DNA of 64,000 nt. It comes from an uncultured Lachnospiraceae bacterium (GTDB lineage Bacteria; Bacillota; Clostridia; Lachnospirales; Lachnospiraceae). Shown piece after piece: positions 57,417 to 64,000 of the stretch. The first letter of the stretch is position 1. Each line of letters starts with the position of its first letter. Location: contig CAMUMG010000012.1 in the NCBI GenBank assembly GCA_947089905.1, positions 1-64,000 of the forward strand, written 5' to 3'. The translations under genes were made by a program, and so were the position numbers. The notes beneath the pieces are model-generated. The model saw nothing but the letters and a program-made list of their open reading frames with translations. It was not told the origin of the DNA and did no database searches.

Positions 57417-58895
57417 ATGGGGAGGAAGAAAGTTACAAGGTTATTTGTGTTAGTATTTTGTATAGGAATTCTATTTTTATCTGGATTTAAAACTGTATTT
57501 GTAAAAGCAGATACAACAAATCAGCTTCCGACAAGTTTGATTGCTTCTTATACTGGAGATACTATCATTGTCGGACAAGAATATGACAGAACGAAATTAA
57601 GTGTCACAGCAACTTATGCAGATGGAACAACGGAAATTGTTGAAAACTATAGTACGACTTCTAGAAAAGTGACAAAAGCAGGAGAAAATATTTTTACTGT
57701 TTTTTACAAAGGAAAAGTGGCACAATTTTCGGTCTTTGGAAAAAAAGTATCTGAAGTAAGTGCAATATATGCCGGAGAGGCTGTTTCGATAGGAAATAGC
57801 ATTGATCCAAGACAGCTAACTGTCACAGTAATATACGATGATGGAACTACTGATACAATCACAGAAGGATATAATTTAGTTTCTACACAGGCAAGAACAA
57901 TTGGAGAAAATAAAGCAAGGGTAGTCTATCAGAATCTTTATAGTGAGTTTGTATTTATGGGTGTGGAAGCAGGAGTAGTACAAGAGATTTTTGTTTCTTA
58001 TGTTGGACCTGCAGAAAAAGGAGTTGGAAATTCATTTTTAGCATCCGATCTTTTAGTAACGGCGGTATATACAGATGGAAGATCTGAAACGATTAATAAT
58101 TATACAGTAACGCCAGATAAAGTTCAAAATATAGGAGTAAATCGAATTAGTGTTTATTACCGTGGAAAAGGTTCTTCCTTTGATGTAATTGGAAAAGAAA
58201 GACAGGCAATATCCATAAGTGCAACATATAAAGGCGATACAGTTGCAGTAGGTTACGCAGTTCGAAAAGTGGATATTACAGTAACAGCTACCTTTGATGA
58301 TAATACAACACAAACGATAGAAGACTATACAATAGTCGGGGGCGGAAATATTAACTACGTAGGACAAAATTTGATTACAGTCGATTATAAGGGACAACGA
58401 GCAGAATTTTATGTCAATGGAGTTGCAGAGAAAAAACCTGATTATGCAAATGGTGCAAAATTTGAAGTGACAAATACAAGGGAAAAAGCAAATGGCTCGA
58501 TCGCTTTACTTTCAGGACTTACAGCAGATATGTTTTCTGTAGAATCTTTAGATACTGGTTATGTAAAACGGCTGTTAAACAGAGCTATCAGAAAAGGCGA
58601 CTATATTCCATTTGAAATTGTATTTAAAAATGATGATCTAGTAGATGACAAACCTTTTTCTATGCAGATTACGGTTCCATCTGCCTATAATGTGAAAGGA
58701 TGTACTCTATATTATACTCCGAATGGAAAAACAATTATAGGAGCATTAACAACAGAAATCAGTGGTACAAATACAATAGATGTCAAGGTCCATAATGAGG
58801 GAATCTATATTCTAGCATATAATTTTGACTGGGAAAAAGAAGAAAAAGAGGAAATAGAAAAAGATAAGAAAGACGAAGCAAATAAACCTAAATAA
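57417..58895 (+). CDS. Exported protein with four Ig-like repeats
   Basis: A 492-residue protein. A signal peptide ends near VKADT at about 33. Four Ig-like repeats of about 72 residues follow (about 40-115, 116-190, 192-263 and 264-340), each with a YxGDT/VG start, a VTATYxDGTTE core and an NxxTVxYKG end. A non-repetitive beta domain (about 350-475) and a Lys/Glu tail close the protein. No LPXTG or membrane anchor is seen, so it is secreted or held non-covalently. It lies 34 bases after mgsA and may share its transcript. Confidence 0.82.
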   Translation: MGRKKVTRLFVLVFCIGILFLSGFKTVFVKADTTNQLPTSLIASYTGDTIIVGQEYDRTKLSVTATYADGTTEIVENYSTTSRKVTKAGENIFTVFYKGKVAQFSVFGKKVSEVSAIYAGEAVSIGNSIDPRQLTVTVIYDDGTTDTITEGYNLVSTQARTIGENKARVVYQNLYSEFVFMGVEAGVVQEIFVSYVGPAEKGVGNSFLASDLLVTAVYTDGRSETINNYTVTPDKVQNIGVNRISVYYRGKGSSFDVIGKERQAISISATYKGDTVAVGYAVRKVDITVTATFDDNTTQTIEDYTIVGGGNINYVGQNLITVDYKGQRAEFYVNGVAEKKPDYANGAKFEVTNTREKANGSIALLSGLTADMFSVESLDTGYVKRLLNRAIRKGDYIPFEIVFKNDDLVDDKPFSMQITVPSAYNVKGCTLYYTPNGKTIIGALTTEISGTNTIDVKVHNEGIYILAYNFDWEKEEKEEIEKDKKDEANKPK

Positions 58896-58912
58896 AAAGA
58901 ATTAAAAAGTAC

Positions 58913-58941
58913 TTGCATTTTGAAATACAGTATGATATAAT
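58913..58941 (+). promoter_or_regulatory. Promoter of tRNA-Leu(AAG)
   Basis: TTGCAT, 17 bases, TATAAT. A leader hairpin, ATGTCCGT/ACGGACAT (58947-58969), lies between it and the tRNA. Confidence 0.75.
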
Positions 58942-58972
58942 AACAGATGTCCGTTAAACAGACGGACATTAT

Positions 58973-59055
58973 GCGGAAATGCTGGAACTGGCAGACAGGC
59001 ATGACTAAGGATCATGTGGTCATAGACCGTGAGGGTTCAAGTCCCTTTTTCCGCA
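58973..59055 (+). tRNA. tRNA-Leu(AAG)
   Basis: The acceptor GCGGAAA pairs with TTTCCGC, discriminator A. Stem CATGA/TCATG with loop CTAAGGA gives AAG. The D stem is CTG/CAG rather than the GCG/CGC of the other Leu tRNAs here, a paired change. Confidence 0.92.
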
Positions 59056-59325
59056 TCAAATAATGATAATTCGAATCTGATTTTAATTGGAAACAGCTTT
59101 TTAAGTATATCTTTAGTGTGAAAAGCAGCAGTATCATTTATGATACCGCTGCTTTTATCATATATCCAGAGCGTTGCAATAGAATGATGTGGCGGCGTTG
59201 AGTGGGCGCATTACTATGAATTAACAGTCCGCCTTTTATTATGAAAACTCAGAAAATATAAGTGGTATGTAAGAGATATGTATGGTACAATAAAAAGTGA
59301 AATTTCCATTTGGCGAGGTGAATAT
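59056..59325. other. Possible mobile-element remnant
   Basis: No intact gene. After a terminator hairpin, about 60 GC-richer bases (59160-59220) include a frame ending VAALSGRITMN and a stop, without start or domain. The composition differs from the flanks, suggesting the end of a lost gene. Confidence 0.4.
59121..59157 (+). terminator. Intrinsic terminator
   Basis: AAAAGCAGC and GCTGCTTTT enclose GTATCAT/ATGATAC. It resembles the terminator at 12801-12840 in its TCAT/ATGATACCG core. Confidence 0.75.
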
Positions 59326-59838
59326 ATGAAGAAATTAGTAGTATTAAGTGCAGCTTGTGGAGTTGGAAAATCTACAATAAAAGACGAATTAAATGAAAGT
59401 AAGATATTAGGAAATTGGTTTTGCATAGATACAGATGAAGTTGGAATTAATTGGTGGGATTATGAGGGAACAGAGAATGAGACTAAATTTAGTGAGGATT
59501 GTTTGGCAGAGGCTGTAAGAATGTCAAATAATAAAAATTTGCTCTTTGTAACGTGTATGAATCCATATGATTTCTATGGGGTGGTTAATATTCCACAGAA
59601 TATTACATCAACTTTCTTTATTGGTATGACTTGTTCAGACGAAGAGATTATAAGAAGATTAAAGGCAAGACCTAAGGAAAGAATGTGTGGAAGTGACGAA
59701 TTTATTACTGGACAGATTCAATATAATGCTTGGTTTAGGAAGAATGCAAATAAATTCCAATTTTACATAGATAATACAGATAAAACGGTTGGTGAAACGG
59801 CAGAAGCGATACTGTCATTTGTAAAAAGTATTGAGTAG
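59326..59838 (+). CDS. P-loop nucleoside/nucleotide kinase-like protein
   Basis: A 170-residue AAA_33/AAA_18-like ATP-binding protein. The P-loop SAACGVGKST is near 7-16, DTDEVGINWWD follows, and the lid region RRLKARPKERMCG is near 111-123. The substrate is unknown; it may phosphorylate a nucleoside or small metabolite. The ATG at 59326 has GAGGTGA upstream. It lies just after the mobile-element remnant. Confidence 0.78.
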   Translation: MKKLVVLSAACGVGKSTIKDELNESKILGNWFCIDTDEVGINWWDYEGTENETKFSEDCLAEAVRMSNNKNLLFVTCMNPYDFYGVVNIPQNITSTFFIGMTCSDEEIIRRLKARPKERMCGSDEFITGQIQYNAWFRKNANKFQFYIDNTDKTVGETAEAILSFVKSIE

Positions 59839-59843
59839 TTGAA

Positions 59844-59903
59844 AATCCATAAAAAACAGGAAACTTAAAAAGTTTAAGCTTCCTGTTTTTTTATGGATTT
59901 TTT
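59844..59903. terminator. Bidirectional terminator between kinase gene and ribU
   Basis: AAATCCATAAAAAACAGGAA and its complement form a stem of about 20 bp with T-runs on both sides. Confidence 0.9.
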
Positions 59904-60552
59904 ATATGATCCCTCGAAGAGAAAGGGCATAAAGAATACAAGTACATAATAATAAAGAAGAAACAATTACAATACCAATACTTTTTTCTTTTACTGTATT
60001 AGCTATTTTAGAAGGTTCTACTAAACCTGCTTTTCTAAGAGCAGAAACAACTGGTTTATAAATTAAAAATAAAATCGCAGTATTTAGTCCCCCTTTTAAT
60101 AAATTAAATGGCAAAAATGCAGGAAGTAACATTTTTGCAACTGCATCTCTTGGATAGCCCATATAAAGCGGAGTAATTAAATAATTCCAAAGGAGCATAA
60201 TAATTGTCATAAAGACAGTACCTATTATCATTCCCTCTACTGCACCACGAAGGTTATGACGCTTTTTGTAAATAAAGGCGGCGGTACATGCAAAAGAGCA
60301 AGTAGCAAGCATATTCATAATACAACCAATGATTCCAGTATCACTGATTGTTACCATTTCAAGCAGACAGACAACCCCTGAGATTGCAAGAGAGGTAAGT
60401 GGTCCATAGAGAAATCCAGCAATAGCAATTACAACATCTTTAGGTTCATACTTTAAAAATAAGACAATAGGAATTCGAATAACGGCCACAATAATATAGG
60501 CAGTTGCGGCAAACATAGCGGCTGTAACAAGTTGTTTGGTTTTTGTTTTCAT
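59902..60552 (-). CDS. ribU: ECF transporter S component for riboflavin
   Basis: A 216-residue membrane protein with about six hydrophobic segments, the S-component fold. It begins MKTKTKQLVTAAMFAATAYI, has the YEPKDVVIAIAGFLYGP region typical of RibU, and ends with a hydrophobic helix. It binds riboflavin and uses a shared EcfAA'T module encoded elsewhere. An FMN riboswitch with a terminator controls it. A GGAG site precedes the ATG. Confidence 0.9.
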   Translation of the reverse strand: MKTKTKQLVTAAMFAATAYIIVAVIRIPIVLFLKYEPKDVVIAIAGFLYGPLTSLAISGVVCLLEMVTISDTGIIGCIMNMLATCSFACTAAFIYKKRHNLRGAVEGMIIGTVFMTIIMLLWNYLITPLYMGYPRDAVAKMLLPAFLPFNLLKGGLNTAILFLIYKPVVSALRKAGLVEPSKIANTVKEKSIGIVIVSSLLLCTCILYALSLRGII

Positions 60553-60571
60553 ACAAAAATCTCCTTTTTAA

Positions 60572-60608
60572 TAAAATAACACCTGAAGAATTGTGTCCTT
60601 CAGGTGTT
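60572..60608 (-). terminator. Riboswitch expression-platform terminator
   Basis: On -, AACACCTGAAG pairs with CTTCAGGTGTT, followed by ATTTTATT, between the FMN aptamer and ribU. Confidence 0.85.
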
Positions 60609-60639
60609 AAAAATTCAGCGTATTGCCTTATTATCTTAA

Positions 60640-60750
60640 CATGCCTTCTTTCATCCAGACTATACTGTTGGTTTCGGAGTTTCACCGAATCTGCGTTTAC
60701 ACGCTCGCGGACTATACCGCCAGTAGGGAGTTACACCCTGCCCTGAAGAC
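60640..60750 (-). promoter_or_regulatory. FMN (RFN) riboswitch aptamer
   Basis: Read on -, it contains CTTCAGGGCAGGGTG, ACTGGCGGT, CCGCGAGCG, GCAGATTCGGTG, CAACAGTATAGTCTGGATG and GAAGAAGGC-type segments in the order of the RFN element. P1 is CTTC/GAAG. FMN binding should favour the terminator at 60572-60608 and shut off ribU. Confidence 0.95.
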
Positions 60751-60825
60751 AACCAATATTCAAATGTCTATATATAATATACATCGAATAGGAAAAATGT
60801 CAATAGGGAAATTTGAAATAAAAAC

Positions 60826-60839
60826 CGAACATCTGTACT
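60826..60839 (+). promoter_or_regulatory. Possible LexA box before uvrB
   Basis: CGAACATCTGTACT compares with the Gram-positive consensus CGAAC-N4-GTTCG: the left half is perfect and the right half has two to three mismatches. It lies upstream of a TATAAT at 60881-60886. Confidence 0.4.
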
Positions 60840-60954
60840 TTTTTTTGTGGAAAACTATATACTTTTGATGTGTTTTTTGCTATAATAATACCATTACTGT
60901 TTTGATGGTATATGACAATATTTGGCTTCTAAAATAAAAATGGAGGTGTTAGTC

Positions 60955-62946
60955 ATGGGTAAATTTGTATTACAAGCTCCTTATCAGCCTACTGGTGATC
61001 AACCACAGGCGATAGAGGCTTTAGTGAAAGGATTTAAAGAAGGTAATCAATTCCAGACTTTACTAGGGGTTACGGGATCTGGTAAAACGTTTACAATGGC
61101 AAATGTGATACAACAACTACAAAAACCAACATTAGTAATCGCCCACAATAAAACACTTGCTGCACAGTTATATGGAGAGTTCAAAGAGTTTTTCCCAGAA
61201 AATGCAGTAGAGTATTTTGTCTCCTACTATGATTATTATCAGCCCGAAGCCTATATTCCATCTACAGATACGTATATTGAAAAGGATTCGGCAATTAATG
61301 ACGAAATTGATAAACTTAGACATTCCGCAACGGCTGCTTTAACAGAACGTAAAGATGTAATTATTATTGCGAGTGTATCGTGTATTTATGGCCTTGGTAG
61401 TCCAGTGGATTATCAAAATATGACACTTTCTCTTCGACCGGGTATGAGAAAAGATCGAGATGATGTACTGCGAAGACTTGTAGATATTCAATATATAAGA
61501 AATGAAATGGACTTTCACCGTGGGACATTTCGTGTTCGAGGTGATGTTGTTGAAATTTTTCCAGTAGCTAATTCGGATACTGCCTATCGAGTAGAATTTT
61601 TTGGAGATGAAGTAGAAAAAATTTCAGAAATTGATGTACTTACTGGTGAAGTCAAATGTACTTTAGAGCATATGGTAGTATTTCCTGCTTCTCACTATGT
61701 AGTCGATCCAGAAAAAATGAATGTTGCCCTTAAAAAAATAGAAGAAGAATTGGTAGAGCGTGTTAAGTATTTTAAGGCAGAGGACAAGTTAATTGAAGCA
61801 CAACGTATTGCAGAGCGAACGAATTTTGACATTGAAATGATGAGAGAAACTGGATTTTGTTCTGGAATAGAAAATTATTCCAGACATTTGGCAGGGCTTG
61901 AAGCGGGTTCAACCCCACATACATTACTTGACTACTTTCCTGATGACTTTTTAATTATAGTAGATGAATCTCATATTACGATCCCACAGATCCGTGGAAT
62001 GTATGCAGGGGATCAGTCGAGAAAAACTAATTTGGTAGACTTTGGGTTTCGTCTGCCTTCTGCAAAAGATAATCGACCTCTTAATTTTGAAGAATTTGAA
62101 AATCATATTGATCAGATGTTATTTGTATCTGCGACACCAAGCGTTTATGAAGCAGAACATGAACTGTTTCGAACAGAACAGATCATACGACCAACAGGTC
62201 TTTTAGATCCACAGGTAAGCGTTCGACCAGTAGAAGGACAGATTGATGATTTAGTAGGGGAAATCAACAGAGAAACTGCAAAGAAAAATAAGGTTTTAGT
62301 AACCACTTTAACGAAGAGGATGGCAGAAGATTTGACAGATTATATACGTGATGTAGGAATTCGAGTAAAATATCTCCATTCAGATATTGATACATTAGAA
62401 CGTTCAGAAATTATTCGAGATATGCGTATGGATGTTTTTGATGTATTAGTAGGAATTAATTTGCTCAGAGAAGGATTAGATATTCCAGAAGTCAGTTTAG
62501 TAGCAATTTTAGATGCGGATAAAGAGGGTTTTCTCCGTTCAGAAACTTCTTTAATTCAAACAGTTGGACGAGCTGCAAGAAATGTCGACGGGCATGTGAT
62601 TATGTATGCAGATTCTATGACAGATTCTATGGAACGTGCAATTACAGAAACAGCAAGACGCAGAGAGATTCAGGATCGATATAACAAAGAACATAAAATT
62701 ACTCCACAGACTATTCAAAAAAAGGTACGAGATTTAATTAGTATTTCTAAGAAAGTGGAAAAAGTAATGGATGAAATGGACAAAAAAGATCTGGAATCTA
62801 TGAGTAAAAAGGAGTTAGAGGATATTTCGAAAAAGTTAAATAAACAGATGAATACAGCAGCTGCAGAACTAAATTTTGAATTGGCGGCACAGTTAAGGGA
62901 TCAGCTATTGGAAGTTAGGAAACAGCTTAAAGAGTTAGAGGACTAA
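60955..62946 (+). CDS. uvrB: Excinuclease ABC subunit B
   Basis: A 663-residue helicase-like subunit of nucleotide excision repair. Walker A GVTGSGKT is near 38-45; the beta hairpin [15 protein letters not shown] is near 92; DESHI is near 339. The C-terminal UVR domain (about 625-660, [13 protein letters not shown]) binds UvrC. The ATG at 60955 follows GGAGGTGTT; an earlier in-frame TTG at 60922 is not needed. uvrA begins 24 bases later. Confidence 0.96.
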   Translation: MGKFVLQAPYQPTGDQPQAIEALVKGFKEGNQFQTLLGVTGSGKTFTMANVIQQLQKPTLVIAHNKTLAAQLYGEFKEFFPENAVEYFVSYYDYYQPEAYIPSTDTYIEKDSAINDEIDKLRHSATAALTERKDVIIIASVSCIYGLGSPVDYQNMTLSLRPGMRKDRDDVLRRLVDIQYIRNEMDFHRGTFRVRGDVVEIFPVANSDTAYRVEFFGDEVEKISEIDVLTGEVKCTLEHMVVFPASHYVVDPEKMNVALKKIEEELVERVKYFKAEDKLIEAQRIAERTNFDIEMMRETGFCSGIENYSRHLAGLEAGSTPHTLLDYFPDDFLIIVDESHITIPQIRGMYAGDQSRKTNLVDFGFRLPSAKDNRPLNFEEFENHIDQMLFVSATPSVYEAEHELFRTEQIIRPTGLLDPQVSVRPVEGQIDDLVGEINRETAKKNKVLVTTLTKRMAEDLTDYIRDVGIRVKYLHSDIDTLERSEIIRDMRMDVFDVLVGINLLREGLDIPEVSLVAILDADKEGFLRSETSLIQTVGRAARNVDGHVIMYADSMTDSMERAITETARRREIQDRYNKEHKITPQTIQKKVRDLISISKKVEKVMDEMDKKDLESMSKKELEDISKKLNKQMNTAAAELNFELAAQLRDQLLEVRKQLKELED

Positions 62947-62970
62947 GTATAGTCAGAACAGGAGATCAAA

Positions 62971-64000
62971 ATGGAAGAAAAGGCACAGATCAAAAAAGAC
63001 AGAAAGAAGGTTATACAAGAGAGAAAAAATTATATTAAAATTAGAGGAGCTAGAGAACATAATTTAAAGGGGATTGATGTAGATATTCCACGGGATGAAT
63101 TTGTAGTATTGACAGGACTAAGCGGTTCAGGAAAGTCTTCTCTAGCTTTTGATACTATTTATGCAGAAGGTCAACGAAGATATATGGAATCTCTCTCTTC
63201 CTATGCCCGCCAATTTTTAGGACAGATGGAAAAGCCGAATGTAGATAGTATTGAAGGACTTTCTCCTGCAATTTCTATTGATCAAAAGTCTACAAATCGG
63301 AATCCACGCTCTACTGTTGGAACTGTGACTGAAATTTATGATTATTTTCGTCTTCTCTATGCGAGGATCGGAATACCACATTGCCCAAAGTGTGGTAAGG
63401 AAATTAAAAAACAGACTGTAGATCAGATGGTTGATGAAATTATGAAACTTGCCAAAGGAACAAAAATTCAATTACTTGCACCTGTAGTTCGTGGGCGTAA
63501 AGGAGAACATGTTAAAGTATTTGAACAGGCAAGGCGAAGCGGTTATGTTCGTGTTATGGTAGACGGTCATCTGTATGAATTGTCAGAGGAAATTAAGTTA
63601 GAAAAAAATATTAAGCATAATATTGAAATCATTATTGATCGACTGGTCATAAAAGAACAAATCGAAAAACGTCTCTCAGATTCTATTGAAACAGTATTAA
63701 AGTTAAGTGAAGGGTTATTGATTGTAGATGTTATCAATCAGATGCCAATGACTTTTAGTCAGAGTTTTTCCTGTCCAGATTGTGGAATCAGTATGGAAGA
63801 AATGGAACCACGTTCCTTTTCTTTCAATAATCCATTTGGAGCTTGTCCAGACTGTCATGGACTTGGATTTAAAATGGAATTTGCACCAGAACTGATGATA
63901 CCAGATTCAAGTTTAAGTATTGCAGAAGGTGCGATTGTTGTTTTAGGATGGCAGTCTGCGGTAGAGAAATCTAGCTATACCCATGCAACTTTAGAGGCAC
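62971..64000 (+). CDS. uvrA: Excinuclease ABC subunit A, 3' truncated by window edge
   Basis: 343 codons are visible. An 18-residue basic extension precedes the usual start [15 protein letters not shown]. Walker [15 protein letters not shown] is near 50-63, and [13 protein letters not shown] follows. A zinc motif CPKCGK lies near 140, and the CPDCG and CPDCHGLG pair near 268-300 forms the zinc finger inserted in the first ABC domain. UvrA recognises DNA damage and loads UvrB. The gene continues past 64000. Confidence 0.96.
   Translation, partial: MEEKAQIKKDRKKVIQERKNYIKIRGAREHNLKGIDVDIPRDEFVVLTGLSGSGKSSLAFDTIYAEGQRRYMESLSSYARQFLGQMEKPNVDSIEGLSPAISIDQKSTNRNPRSTVGTVTEIYDYFRLLYARIGIPHCPKCGKEIKKQTVDQMVDEIMKLAKGTKIQLLAPVVRGRKGEHVKVFEQARRSGYVRVMVDGHLYELSEEIKLEKNIKHNIEIIIDRLVIKEQIEKRLSDSIETVLKLSEGLLIVDVINQMPMTFSQSFSCPDCGISMEEMEPRSFSFNNPFGACPDCHGLGFKMEFAPELMIPDSSLSIAEGAIVVLGWQSAVEKSSYTHATLEA

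Noticed and set aside
58053-58397. 114-codon frame on - inside the Ig-repeat gene
   Set aside because: It is the mirror of a repetitive + strand gene, rich in Tyr/Ile/Cys, with no ribosome site.

Overview
The window is chromosomal DNA from a low-GC Gram-positive anaerobe. It most resembles a spore-forming Clostridia of the Lachnospiraceae type. This rests on AT-rich genes with strong AGGAGG ribosome sites, a T-box on tyrS, an FMN riboswitch on a RibU-like ECF gene, cwlD and a SleL-like GH18 hydrolase, 2[4Fe-4S] ferredoxin and DUF1858 genes, and Bacillota synteny (ywlC-ywlE-rpiB-atp-ywmB; gdpP-rplI-dnaB). The family assignment is inference; no rRNA is present.

Layout. 1-256: end of a tRNA cluster (Val, Leu, Arg). 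313-10605: mostly housekeeping and small unknown genes (two alpha/beta hydrolases, a coiled-coil protein with a small membrane partner, an ABC-F ATPase, a HAAS/DUF1700 protein, an Asn-rich peptide, rhodanese, an RlmL-like methyltransferase, then an amidase-rdgB-yfcE operon). 10641-13079: five tRNAs on + (Pro, Gly, Arg, His, Gln) and two on - (Leu, Lys), with a decayed mobile island between them that carries an intact ceramidase-like gene and a broken serine-recombinase tail. 13305-20241: a secreted SH3-NlpC/P60 hydrolase, T-box-tyrS, a structured RNA candidate, a short KdpD-like kinase with its regulator, and a chemoreceptor. 20368-29434: gdpP-rplI-dnaB, a MerR regulator, ferredoxin and DUF1858 genes, mecA, and a Ser/Thr kinase paired with a MinD-like protein, both with abnormal starts.

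29720-43308: GH18 hydrolase, cwlD, ywlC-ywlE-rpiB, a DUF402 gene, and the complete F-type ATP synthase operon atpZ-I-B-E-F-H-A-G-D-C followed by ywmB. Subunit c carries the residues of sodium-binding rings, so the enzyme may be Na+-coupled. 43292-48786: glycerophosphodiesterase, a yfcE-like gene flanked by two copies of a palindromic element ending in a CRISPR type I-C-like sequence, a mtnN-niaR-pfoR-like operon, and TSCPD-murG. 48872-59838: HIT, a SAM methyltransferase, a large lipoprotein-like or secreted unknown, GT2, PAP2, dtd, mgsA, an Ig-repeat protein, two more tRNA-Leu genes and a P-loop kinase. 59902-64000: FMN riboswitch-ribU on -, then uvrB and the start of uvrA behind a possible LexA box.

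Most of the window is ordinary core genome. The parts worth a second look are the flanking repeat element at 44.1-45.0 kb, the kinase/MinD-like pair at 27.5-29.4 kb, the RNA and tandem-repeat promoter at 16.1-16.3 kb, the decayed island at 11.2-12.9 kb, the Asn-rich peptide at 5.1 kb, and the terminator that overlaps the ywmB ribosome site.
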